Shown here piece after piece: positions 43,138 to 50,842 of a stretch of DNA of 64,000 nucleotides. The DNA is taken from contig NZ_FQZV01000020.1 of assembly GCF_900142145.1 (NCBI RefSeq), positions 1-64,000 of the forward strand, read 5' to 3'. The notes below the pieces were generated by a model that worked only from the letters and a program-made list of their open reading frames with translations, was not told where the DNA came from and made no database searches. Source of the stretch: Geosporobacter subterraneus DSM 17957 (GTDB lineage Bacteria; Bacillota; Clostridia; Peptostreptococcales; Thermotaleaceae). Position 1 is the stretch's first letter, and each line of letters begins with the position of its first letter. Made by a program: the position numbers and the translations under genes.

Positions 43138-43569
43138 ATGAAAAGAATCCTTCATATGTTAGGAAATGATAATTATTTTGTTATTAGCTTAAGCGTGGCA
43201 AGCCTCTTTGCCTTCCTCCTGCTAAACGTTGCAGCAATTGTCGTGTATATAAGATATTTATTAGGCATTTCCAGCAGCTTCATAAGCCTTCTTCCTGCTG
43301 TCAAAATACTGCTAAACGTTGATTTTATCTTTGTTGTTGTGCTAATTTTTATTTATAATACAATAGAAAATTTTTTTGGTCTAAAAGCAGTATTTGCAGC
43401 CATAACGGTAATCAGTATAGTAGAGGCTTTATATCTGCTTATGAAGGACAAACCCTTTGCAATCATATCTCTTCTAGCCTTATACGGCTTTGGTGTATCC
43501 ATATTTACTAGTTTCGTTGGTCTCGACACTATGATTAGGATAGCTAATAAGAGTGTAAAAGCCAAATAG
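43138..43569 (+). CDS. Four-helix membrane protein, unknown function
   Basis: A 143-residue protein with about four hydrophobic helices (ISLSVASLFAFLLLNVAAIV, the 'VDFIFVVVLIFIY' run, a 'FAAITVISIVEALYLL' run and a final one). No family is recognised. The ATG follows GAGGGGGTAACAAAAG. It converges on the agr locus and shares a terminator with it. Confidence 0.65.
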   Translation: MKRILHMLGNDNYFVISLSVASLFAFLLLNVAAIVVYIRYLLGISSSFISLLPAVKILLNVDFIFVVVLIFIYNTIENFFGLKAVFAAITVISIVEALYLLMKDKPFAIISLLALYGFGVSIFTSFVGLDTMIRIANKSVKAK

Positions 43570-43580
43570 TAAGCAATATA

Positions 43581-43616
43581 AAATAATAGAAGATCCACTG
43601 GGATCTTCTATTATTT
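43581..43616. terminator. Bidirectional terminator at the end of the agr locus
   Basis: A perfect 16-bp stem pairs 43581-43596 with 43601-43616 (core AGAAGATCC/GGATCTTCT, 4-nt loop), with A- and T-rich arms, between converging genes. Confidence 0.88.
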
Positions 43617-43639
43617 TATATTATGATATGAGCACTATT

Positions 43640-43876
43640 CTATCCAACCTTTTCTGTAGTGATCTTTAGCACCGTATTTGCGTTCAGTTTTATTTGGACG
43701 AGCTTGTCCTTCTCCAGGGCTACATCTTCCCGCATTGTCCAGAAGGGGATATCAACCGATAAATCTTCACAAATGCTAACTAGGGCCACAAAAAATTCTT
43801 GATTTGCGCTATACTCCATTTGTGAACTTTTTAAAGTCTGTGTGTCTTGAATAATTTCACCGATTAATCGCTTCAT
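43640..43876 (-). CDS. Small protein at the end of the agr operon
   Basis: A 78-residue soluble protein, start MKRLIGEIIQDTQTL, with no recognised family. ATG 43876 lies 8 nt after AAAGGAG and inside the end of agrB (20-nt overlap), which implies translational coupling and a role tied to the peptide system or its output. It has no cysteine-rich or DNA-binding motif that I can see. Confidence 0.65.
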   Translation of the reverse strand: MKRLIGEIIQDTQTLKSSQMEYSANQEFFVALVSICEDLSVDIPFWTMREDVALEKDKLVQIKLNANTVLKITTEKVG

Positions 43877-44441
43877 TTGTAAATCTCCTTTTAGAAAGTT
43901 CACCTATTGGCAGGGATAAGGCCTCACAAAGCAATGCAAAGGTTGCAGTCGCAGCATATTTTTCTGGAATAATAAAGCTGATTCCTACAAGTACAGCTGT
44001 TGCAGCTAAAGAAAAATACTTCAGCCTTTTCCGTCTTTCCAAGCTAATGATAGGTTTGTTCGGGTGATCCACAGGAGCATAGATCCAAATAAGTATTAGT
44101 GTAATTAATATGAGCGCAAATCTAATAGGCCAATTCAGAAAAAACCTGCTCCCACCAATTGCAATGGCTGAAAATATCATTAAACTTGTAAAAAAGCATC
44201 TCCAATAAGTATCCTCATGAAAGCCTCCTGCCGGCATTCTGGGAATGCAGAAAAATAAAGTTGCTATTAAAAAATGCTTTGTTAAAGATAAGGTTGAGAA
44301 TATTACTAAATAAATGATAAGCTTTGTAACCTCTCCAAAAAAGCACTCTAACCCAAATTTTATTTTCTTAATCTCTAAATCACTTAATTTAGGATTATTG
44401 GTTTGTATTAAGTTGGTAATTTGTTGCGCTAATCTCTCCAT
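43857..44441 (-). CDS. agrB: AgrB-type autoinducer-processing membrane peptidase
   Basis: AgrB cuts the C-terminal tail of the AgrD precursor and closes the peptide ring. The 194-residue protein has about five membrane helices and the active-site segment RMPAGGFHEDTYWRC, where the His and Cys match the catalytic pair of staphylococcal AgrB (R-x2-aGG-x-H-x6-C). Because the AgrB Cys forms the acyl intermediate, processing should work even if the substrate lacks the usual Cys. The start overlaps the kinase gene by 47 nt. Confidence 0.88.
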   Translation of the reverse strand: MERLAQQITNLIQTNNPKLSDLEIKKIKFGLECFFGEVTKLIIYLVIFSTLSLTKHFLIATLFFCIPRMPAGGFHEDTYWRCFFTSLMIFSAIAIGGSRFFLNWPIRFALILITLILIWIYAPVDHPNKPIISLERRKRLKYFSLAATAVLVGISFIIPEKYAATATFALLCEALSLPIGELSKRRFTNEAINR

Positions 44442-45774
44442 CTTTTATTTTCCACCTATCAAATTTAATAGAAAACTCAGTTTCTTCTTCTGAACTAGAA
44501 ACCCTTACATCGCCTTGGTTCTTTTGAATAAGCTGCTTAACAATAAACAATCCTAAGCCATGATCATCCTTATTATTTTCTTTAGTTGAAAATCCATTTG
44601 AGAAAATCATGTCCAAATGATCCTGTGGAATCATTGGTCCATTATTGGATATGGATAAATAATAGTTCCCTTCCTCGATATAAGAAGTTATGGATACAAT
44701 CTTTTTCTCATGCTCCGGATTTAATAAAACCGCTTCAAATGCATTATCAATAATATTACCCATAATACTGATAAGATCGAAGGAATCGATGGTTACTTGA
44801 TCCAACAATGCTTCGAAATCTACCTCCAGATGAATATTGTGGTCAAAGGCAAAATTACTTTTTACAGCCAATAACCCATCTACATAGTCATTGCCTGTGT
44901 TGTAATAATGATAGGAGGATTGTAGGTTGCAGGTTAACCGATCAATATAGGTTTTGATTCTATCCACTGCATCAGGCTTATTCAGTATACACATTGCGGA
45001 GATGGTATTAATATGGTTTGAAAAATCATGTTTTTCACGCCGAACAACATTTAACAGGGTTTCAATGTTGTTCACATAGGCTTCCTGTAATTTATATTTG
45101 TGTTGAATTCTCAGCAGTTGTTCTTTTTCTTTAATAATAATAAATCCTAGAATAATATACAGAATGAAAATAGCAAATAGTAGCAATTCATAGATAAACA
45201 TGCTTTCCCCGCTGTTTACAGCATAGTTTATATTAGAAACAAATATGCCCATCAGACAAACCCCAAAAACAATATATGCAGCAATCACGTTCTCTTTACT
45301 GGAGGATAGGAACTTTATATGAGATTTACCGGATCGAAATAGAAGCGCTATTCCGGAAAATTGTACTGCCTTAACAGTTATTGTCAGAAGAAGCTTTAAC
45401 TGTGGGTTCGTTATGATATCTGAAATATTCACGCCGCTAACTGCTGAAAAAATAAATACAATTGGAAACTCTGTCACGATCATAAAGGCCATAACGATGG
45501 CAAAACCCATAATAGCATTGCCGAAGCTTAATTCTGCAGTCAATGTCAAATTTATAACTGCAAATATCATAATTAAAACCGTATGATAGCCAACTGGAAC
45601 ATAAGAAGTAGTGTAGTAAGAAAAAATCGTATAGAAAACTACGAAAAAGGCAACTTTGTGTTTTGCATCTTTAAGATAGTGCCCTTTATTTGATATAGCC
45701 AAAACCAAAAGCATAATGATTAGTGCTTCTACAGCAGCAAAAACAACCTCATTTAACAGAGTATAAACGTTCAT
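44395..45774 (-). CDS. agrC: AgrC-like GHKL sensor histidine kinase
   Basis: A 459-residue membrane kinase. Six or seven hydrophobic helices fill residues 1-210, then a dimerisation segment with REKHDFSNHINTI (phospho-acceptor His region). A GHKL ATPase domain follows with DLISIMGNIIDNAFEAV (N box) and DDHGLGLFIVKQLI (G box). This is the architecture of peptide-sensing AgrC kinases. It lies between agrD and agrB on the same strand. No response regulator (AgrA) is present in the window, so its partner lies elsewhere. Confidence 0.86.
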   Translation of the reverse strand: MNVYTLLNEVVFAAVEALIIMLLVLAISNKGHYLKDAKHKVAFFVVFYTIFSYYTTSYVPVGYHTVLIMIFAVINLTLTAELSFGNAIMGFAIVMAFMIVTEFPIVFIFSAVSGVNISDIITNPQLKLLLTITVKAVQFSGIALLFRSGKSHIKFLSSSKENVIAAYIVFGVCLMGIFVSNINYAVNSGESMFIYELLLFAIFILYIILGFIIIKEKEQLLRIQHKYKLQEAYVNNIETLLNVVRREKHDFSNHINTISAMCILNKPDAVDRIKTYIDRLTCNLQSSYHYYNTGNDYVDGLLAVKSNFAFDHNIHLEVDFEALLDQVTIDSFDLISIMGNIIDNAFEAVLLNPEHEKKIVSITSYIEEGNYYLSISNNGPMIPQDHLDMIFSNGFSTKENNKDDHGLGLFIVKQLIQKNQGDVRVSSSEEETEFSIKFDRWKIKDGEISATNYQLNTNQ

Positions 45775-45797
45775 TCTTTATTCTCCTCATTTTCCTA

Positions 45798-45829
45798 ATC
45801 GAATGAGGGGCGATCACCCCTCATTCGAT
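45798..45829 (-). promoter_or_regulatory. Hairpin between agrD and the kinase gene
   Basis: A perfect 13-bp stem (45798-45810 with 45817-45829, GAATGAGGGG core) starts 1 nt after the agrD stop. No T-run follows on the minus strand, so it is more likely an mRNA processing or stabilising hairpin, or partial attenuator, that sets a high AgrD-to-kinase ratio. Confidence 0.6.
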
Positions 45830-45830
45830 C

Positions 45831-45974
45831 CTATTTTAGTAGTTCCTCAGGGCATTTAACCTGATGTGTATAGAATAGTGTTTGTGTAGTTGACGCCATT
45901 GATCCTACAACTAGTCCAAGAAATGATAACATGGTTAAGCCGTTTCTTCTTACAAATCCCATAATTTTTTTCAT
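45831..45974 (-). CDS. agrD: AgrD-type autoinducing peptide precursor with Thr at the ring position
   Basis: A 47-residue precursor. An amphipathic leader (MKKIMGFVRRNGLTMLSFLG) is followed by a core and an acidic tail ending QVKCPEELLK, typical of clostridial AgrD. The core STTQTLFYTHQ aligns without gaps to the C. perfringens AgrD core as I recall it (TSACLWFTHQ), so TLFYT matches the CLWFT ring. Threonine stands where the thiolactone cysteine should be; the codon is ACA, two or more changes from a Cys codon. The only Cys (residue 41) lies in the tail, beyond the cleavage point. GGGGGG lies 6 nt before ATG 45974. The gene is short and easily missed. Confidence 0.85.
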   Translation of the reverse strand: MKKIMGFVRRNGLTMLSFLGLVVGSMASTTQTLFYTHQVKCPEELLK

Positions 45975-46050
45975 GCAGATCCCCCCTTTCCTTTTTATTC
46001 TGATAAATGAGCGCTGCTTAGGACAATCTTATCATGAAGCAAACGCGACT

Positions 46051-46070
46051 ATTGTTGAAATTTGTTGATA
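46051..46070. promoter_or_regulatory. Direct repeat upstream of agrD, possible regulator site
   Basis: ATTGTTGAAA and TTTGTTGATA lie head to tail, so TTGTTGA recurs with exactly one helical turn (10 bp) spacing, about 80 bp upstream of agrD. LytTR regulators such as AgrA bind direct repeats, but their usual spacing is about two turns, so this is only a candidate. Confidence 0.3.
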
Positions 46071-46165
46071 ATTTTATCGATTTATGTCATTTTTTCATCA
46101 AAAGATCAAATTTCCTACTGGAGACCTAGAAGAAGTATCCATAATACTGAAACATAATGTATCCG

Positions 46166-47524
46166 CTACATATTTTCAATTACATTCTTAACCCATTTTT
46201 TTGAGATCACCCTCGGTACACCAATACAGGCTTTAACCAGCTCTTCTAAAGAAATTAGTCCGTATACCCAATAGACCGGAAGTTTAAATACCAATGCCCC
46301 CAGAAAGGCTAATGGAACTCCCAGAATCCACACACTTCCCATTTCTAGAAACAAGGAAAATTTTGTATCTCCACCACTTCTGAGAATCCCTATGATTAAT
46401 ACTGTATTGAAAAATCTAAAAGCCATAAACAAGCCCATAATAAATAAAATCTTTGAGGTATTTTGATAAACTACAGACGATATATTAAAAAATCCTAATA
46501 TCATGGGAGATAACAAAACCAACATAATTCCTAGCAGTGCACCGGCTATAAGACCTAATATGCAAAATGTATTGCCATAGACAACAGCCTCTTTCTGCCT
46601 ATTTGCCCCAATTACATTGCCCAGCATAATGGCACAGGAATTTCCCAATCCCATGGATACAACCATAAACACACCCTGTATCGTATTGGCAATCTGTACC
46701 GATGCAATAGCCTCCGTACTAATTCTTGCGTAGGCAGCAGCATACATAATCATTCCCAAGGACCAAAACCCTTCATTTAGAATCACTGGAATTGCCGTTC
46801 GATAAACTTTCTTAAAGAAGCTATAATCAAAACTTAGCATCTCCTTAAGAGTTCCGGCCAACACATCTTTATTGCTGTAGATGAGCCCCAGCATTAAAAT
46901 CATTTCAATGGTCCTTGCAATCAAAGTAGCTAAAGCAGCCCCTTGAATTCCCATTCGGGGAAAATTAAATTTCCCAAAAATTAGCAAATAATTTAATCCT
47001 GTGTTTGCCAATAATGATACTGCACTGACTACCATTGGCAACTTTGCCTTGCCTATACTTCTTGAGGCAAAAGCATAGGCAAAGCTAACTGCAGTAATAA
47101 GGTAGCTGACAGATACGATTTTCAGATACTGGCTTCCCATAAAAATAACTGCTGTATCCCTAGTAAAAGCTCTTAGGATTTTTTCTGGCATAAAGTGAGC
47201 ACTTATGCCAAAGAGCGAGCTGACCGCTATACCCGAAATCAGTGCTATTCCCATTACTCTTCTAATATTAAGGATATCTTCTTTCCCCCAAAACTGAGCA
47301 GTAAATATAGCACATCCACTGTTGATGCCAAACATCAAAAGAATAAATAAAAAGAAAACCTGATTTGCCAACCCCACAGCAGCAATCTGCTTCTCTCCAA
47401 GTTTGCCAATCATCACCGTGTCTACCATATTTAGTGAGGATGAAATCAAGTTTTGCAGTGCAATGGGCAATGCGATTCCCATCATTGTCTTATAAAATAC
47501 CCGATCCCGTAGATTTATTTGCAT
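46166..47524 (-). CDS. MATE-family multidrug/cation efflux transporter
   Basis: A 452-residue membrane protein with twelve predicted helices. MGIALPIALQNLISSSLNMV and DTVMIGKLGEKQIAAVGLANQ at the N-terminus are the MATE signature. The second half repeats the pattern (AIPVILNEGFWSLGMIMYAAA). MATE proteins export drugs or metabolites by Na+ or H+ antiport; a Na+-driven one would suit a cell with a sodium pump, but the ion cannot be read from sequence here. It is a single gene. Confidence 0.9.
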   Translation of the reverse strand: MQINLRDRVFYKTMMGIALPIALQNLISSSLNMVDTVMIGKLGEKQIAAVGLANQVFFLFILLMFGINSGCAIFTAQFWGKEDILNIRRVMGIALISGIAVSSLFGISAHFMPEKILRAFTRDTAVIFMGSQYLKIVSVSYLITAVSFAYAFASRSIGKAKLPMVVSAVSLLANTGLNYLLIFGKFNFPRMGIQGAALATLIARTIEMILMLGLIYSNKDVLAGTLKEMLSFDYSFFKKVYRTAIPVILNEGFWSLGMIMYAAAYARISTEAIASVQIANTIQGVFMVVSMGLGNSCAIMLGNVIGANRQKEAVVYGNTFCILGLIAGALLGIMLVLLSPMILGFFNISSVVYQNTSKILFIMGLFMAFRFFNTVLIIGILRSGGDTKFSLFLEMGSVWILGVPLAFLGALVFKLPVYWVYGLISLEELVKACIGVPRVISKKWVKNVIENM

Positions 47525-47768
47525 TTCTTCCGTCCCCTACCTCTAACCATCTATAAAATGGCTTTATTTCGCATCTCTAACGATACTATTATAATGGAGA
47601 GAAGGTATGGAAAGCAACAAAATATAGCCTTTCCTATATTACTACTGCTTTTCTAGCTGCAGCCTTCATTCACACAATCTATTACAAAGAATATATTAAA
47701 TATATCTAATCCTTAACTTGATCCCTGGCTTTCTCAGATACATACTCTGATACAGGAGGATGCTCATT

Positions 47769-48242
47769 ATGGAGCAAAGTTATTTGATGCTGCTGACCAT
47801 TTTGATTATGGGACTATTTATGAAAAATGATTCTTTAGCAATAGCTGGAGCTGCTTTGATCCTGTTAAAGCTTCTAAATTTAAATCTGCTGCTCCCAAAG
47901 CTGGAAGCTTATGGATTAAAAGTAGGCATTATTATTGTTACCATAGGTATTTTAGCCCCTATTGCCGCAGGTAAATACTCAATACTTGAAATTTATCAGT
48001 CTTTTAGAACCCCTTTAGGTGTCTCTGCAGTTCTAGGTGGTGTCCTTATCATACTGCTGACAGGAAAAGGCTATGTCCTTTTGTTAGAAACTCCCGCTGT
48101 AGCTGTGCCCATCCTATTAGGAACCATACTAGGTGTAATCTTGTTTAAGGGGATTCCCGTCGGTCCCTTAGTAGCATCCGGCGTTGCAGTATTGATTTAT
48201 AACATGATATCGTATATCCAGAAAATATGGAAAGGAATATAA
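47769..48242 (+). CDS. DUF441/UPF0756 membrane protein (YtwI-like)
   Basis: A 157-residue membrane protein with four or five helices, conserved in Firmicutes, function unknown. Marker stretches are LGVSAVLGGVLIILLTGKGY, VPILLGTILGVILFKGIPVG and GPLVASGVAVLIY. ATG 47769 is chosen because GGAGG lies 9 nt upstream; an earlier ATG at 47760 abuts that site. Confidence 0.82.
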   Translation: MEQSYLMLLTILIMGLFMKNDSLAIAGAALILLKLLNLNLLLPKLEAYGLKVGIIIVTIGILAPIAAGKYSILEIYQSFRTPLGVSAVLGGVLIILLTGKGYVLLLETPAVAVPILLGTILGVILFKGIPVGPLVASGVAVLIYNMISYIQKIWKGI

Positions 48243-48257
48243 GGGATTATTCTGAAC

Positions 48258-48746
48258 TTATACTTTTATCAATCTCATTTTATTTCCAGTCCAGCTAAGA
48301 AACCGTCTGAAATCCTGGAAGCTTAGTGTGACTGTAGCCGTATTCACATTAGGATGAAAGCTTATATCTTTTAATAAGGTTATATCCTCATCCAGCAATA
48401 CTTCAACGTGCTTTTCTCTGTCATTGATAAGCCCAAAGGGACTTACTGCCCCAGGGGTAAGTCCTAAGTATCTCAGCAATCGTTCTTCTGAGGCAAAGCT
48501 GAGGTTTGTACTTTCAATTTGTTTGGACAGGCTTTTCAGATCTACTTTTTTCGACTCTTCAATGATTACCAGATAGTGCCTTTCTCCCTTTTTATCTCGA
48601 ACGAAAAGATTCTTACAATGCTGCCCCTGCATATCCAGATCTAATTGATTGGCTTCCTCAATTGTATAAACAGGTGTATGTTCATACCTTAAATAAGGTA
48701 TTTGTAAATATTCAAGTATTTCGTATACCTTTTTTTCTTTTTCCAT
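48258..48746 (-). CDS. YbaK/ProX-type aminoacyl-tRNA deacylase
   Basis: A trans-editing domain that removes wrongly attached alanine from tRNA-Pro in relatives (ProXp-ala/PrdX type). The 162-residue protein has YEHTPVYTIEEANQLD, HCKNLFVRDKKGERHYLVII (with the conserved Lys) and LGLTPGAVSPFGLINDRE, all typical. ATG 48746 lies after AGAGGAAAGCAC; an upstream in-frame start lacks a site. Confidence 0.85.
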   Translation of the reverse strand: MEKEKKVYEILEYLQIPYLRYEHTPVYTIEEANQLDLDMQGQHCKNLFVRDKKGERHYLVIIEESKKVDLKSLSKQIESTNLSFASEERLLRYLGLTPGAVSPFGLINDREKHVEVLLDEDITLLKDISFHPNVNTATVTLSFQDFRRFLSWTGNKMRLIKV

Positions 48747-48891
48747 GTGCTTTCCTCTCTTTCGTATTTCTAACAATATTTCATTATATTTCTATTTTCC
48801 TTTATTTTTTCCTCTATTTTTTATCTTATTTCCTATAATTATGACGGAACAAAACTATGACTTTGTTAATTAATTATTTGCAATACAGTGG

Positions 48892-48927
48892 TTGATTTTT
48901 CCACTCAACTTTATTATAATAAAGTTG
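48892..48927 (+). promoter_or_regulatory. cbiM promoter with a perfect 22-bp palindrome over the -10 box
   Basis: TTGATT (48892-48897), 17 bp and TATAAT (48915-48920) form a strong sigma-A promoter. Bases 48906-48927 are a perfect 22-bp palindrome (half-site CAACTTTATTA) that covers the -10 box, as expected of an operator for a metal-dependent repressor (Fur/Zur/NikR-like class, not identified). Confidence 0.78.
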
Positions 48928-49123
48928 AATCTAAGATCATGAAGGTCTTATCTACGAACATAATTTCAGCCTCATTAACGGTTCCATATTTACTGGAGGA
49001 TAAAATTTAAATACCCGAAGAATACCACGAAGGTAATCTTAAAGATTGACATCTTTCATCTTTAGGTTATCTTTTTTTGTTTTTATTTAGCTTTATAGAT
49101 CATATTACATAGGAGGGTTCACT
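48928..49123 (+). other. Leader region of the cbi operon (possible riboswitch)
   Basis: About 100 nt lie between the promoter and a leader terminator. I could not match the conserved cores of cobalamin or NiCo riboswitches by eye. The leader may still hold an aptamer, because the terminator lies before the first gene. Confidence 0.4.
49030..49078 (+). terminator. Leader terminator before cbiM
   Basis: A 16-bp stem with one bulge (49030-49046 with 49058-49073, some G-U pairs), followed by seven T, lies 45 nt before the cbiM start. It should stop most transcription unless relieved. Confidence 0.7.
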
Positions 49124-49777
49124 ATGCACATTCCAGACGGGTTATTAAGTCTGCCGACGCTGGCAGTAACCGGTGCCGCCTCAGTAGGAGGAATTGGGAC
49201 CGCTGTAAAAAAAACAAAAGAGCAGCTGGACGATCATAAAATTCCATTATTAGGTGTAATGGGTGCTTTCATCTTTGCAGCACAGATGATTAATTTCCCA
49301 GTGGGCATGGGAACTTCAGGTCATCTCATTGGTGCTTTTTTTGCATCTATTCTATTAGGTCCTTGGGCTTCAGCCCTAGTACTTTCTGCTATATTGATCA
49401 TTCAAAGTTTTTTCTTTGGCGACGGCGGAGTACTTGCCCTTGGTGCCAATATTTTTAATATGGCTGTTATTGCTAACTTTTCAGGTTATTATCTTTATCA
49501 GCTCTTTAAGCGAAATGAAAGAGGTTACTCCTCATCAGGGATCGTAGCCGGAGGGTGTATTTCGGTAGTTGCAGCTGCTCTTGCAGCAGCAGTGGAGATC
49601 TTTTTATCAAGAAGATCTGAATTAATGATTGTATTGCCGCCAATGTTGTTCTGGCATATCATCATCGGTATTGGAGAAGGTCTAATTACCTTGTTTCTTA
49701 TATCTTATATCGCAAAGGTTCGAAGCGATTTGCTGCTTCAGCCTGTAGTGAATAAGGAGGGACATCATGGAAAATAG
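49124..49777 (+). CDS. cbiM: Cobalt/nickel ECF transporter substrate-binding subunit CbiM
   Basis: The S-component that binds Co2+ or Ni2+. It begins MHIPDGLLS, in which the N-terminal Met-His and Asp-region ligate the metal in known CbiM/NikM, and continues with AAQMINFPVGMGTSGHLIGA and DGGVLALGANIFNMAV. 217 residues, seven helices. Start ATG 49124 follows GGAGG. It overlaps cbiN by 11 nt. First gene of cbiMNQO. Confidence 0.93.
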   Translation: MHIPDGLLSLPTLAVTGAASVGGIGTAVKKTKEQLDDHKIPLLGVMGAFIFAAQMINFPVGMGTSGHLIGAFFASILLGPWASALVLSAILIIQSFFFGDGGVLALGANIFNMAVIANFSGYYLYQLFKRNERGYSSSGIVAGGCISVVAAALAAAVEIFLSRRSELMIVLPPMLFWHIIIGIGEGLITLFLISYIAKVRSDLLLQPVVNKEGHHGK

Positions 49778-50081
49778 TAAAAAATTTATTTGGATTGGAC
49801 TTGCATCGGCGCTTATTGTAGCGGGAATTTTTTCGCCCTTTGCTTCTTCTTCTCCTGATGGCTTGGAAAGAGTTGGGGAAGATACGGGCTTTATTGAATG
49901 GGCTCAGGATAACATCATCTCATCCCTGATACCTGATTATATGGTCCCTGGGATCCCTCACGAAGGTGTGGCTACTGCTCTAGCCGGTATTATCGGAGTT
50001 CTGTTAACCTTTATATTTCTTTACGGCATAGGTAAGCTCATAACGCCGAAATCTAAGGTGAAAGAAGGCTCAAAAGTATGA
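49767..50081 (+). CDS. cbiN: Cobalt/nickel transport protein CbiN
   Basis: The small second subunit, 104 residues with two helices flanking an external loop (ASSSPDGLERVGEDTGF is the family signature). It helps load metal into CbiM. It overlaps cbiM by 11 nt and cbiQ by 4 nt. Confidence 0.9.
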   Translation: MENSKKFIWIGLASALIVAGIFSPFASSSPDGLERVGEDTGFIEWAQDNIISSLIPDYMVPGIPHEGVATALAGIIGVLLTFIFLYGIGKLITPKSKVKEGSKV

Positions 50082-50842
50082 TCTTATTAAGGGATTCTGT
50101 CAAACCGGTAGATGCTACCATGAAGCTAATCGCTTCCCTCATATTTGTTTTGGGTGTTATATTGATCAATCGTCTTTCCTTATTATTTCTCTGTATCGGC
50201 GTAGTACTGTGCTGTATCCTATTTATGGGCCTTCCCATAGGCATCATGCTAAGAAGATTAAGGACAGCACTTCCCTTTTTATGCTTTATGCTTTTGATAG
50301 TTCCCTTTCAAATTCCCGGTAAACCCCTCTTTTCTATCCATATAGGGTTTACTTCACTTATCGCAACGGAGCAGGGGGTTCTTTTCAGCCTTATGCTTTG
50401 GTTAAAGTCATTGAACAGTATTATGATTCTTCTGCTCCTTACAGAGACTACACCGCTAAAAGAATTGCAGCAGGCACTGTACACCCTGCGCGTACCAGAC
50501 CTTCTTTTGCAAATTATCTCTTTTACTTTTCGCTATTTTACAATTATTCATCAAGAATTCCTTCGGATTGACCGTGCACAAAGAGCCCGGGGTTTTCAGA
50601 AAGGTAAAAGTCTGATGAACACATATACCTTAAAAATCATCGCACAGTCTATTGGCCATGTATTCTTTCGGGCTCTTGACAGGAGTGAACGAATCTATTG
50701 GTCGATGGCGGCTCGAGGATATAACCGAACCCCCATGATAAAAAAAACCGGGCCTCTTTGTTATCGGGATTGCAGCGTAGCTCTGGCGTCTTTTTGTTTC
50801 ACCTGCTTTATGATCTGGATCGACAAAGGCGGTATTTTATGA
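50078..50842 (+). CDS. cbiQ: ECF transporter transmembrane subunit CbiQ
   Basis: The T-component linking CbiM to the ATPase, 254 residues. RAQRARGFQKG and RSERIYWSMAARGYNR are the two coupling-helix motifs (the A-R-G type), and RFFTIIHQEF-like text precedes them. Five helices. It overlaps cbiN by 4 nt and ends in an ATGA overlap with cbiO. Confidence 0.9.
   Translation: MILLRDSVKPVDATMKLIASLIFVLGVILINRLSLLFLCIGVVLCCILFMGLPIGIMLRRLRTALPFLCFMLLIVPFQIPGKPLFSIHIGFTSLIATEQGVLFSLMLWLKSLNSIMILLLLTETTPLKELQQALYTLRVPDLLLQIISFTFRYFTIIHQEFLRIDRAQRARGFQKGKSLMNTYTLKIIAQSIGHVFFRALDRSERIYWSMAARGYNRTPMIKKTGPLCYRDCSVALASFCFTCFMIWIDKGGIL

Noticed and set aside
43353-43598. Minus-strand 81-residue frame before the agr locus
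   Set aside because: It lies opposite a plus-strand membrane gene with a good ribosome site and crosses the shared terminator.
48928-49030. Cobalamin or NiCo riboswitch before cbiM
   Set aside because: I could not find the conserved cores by eye, so it is reported only as an unidentified leader.
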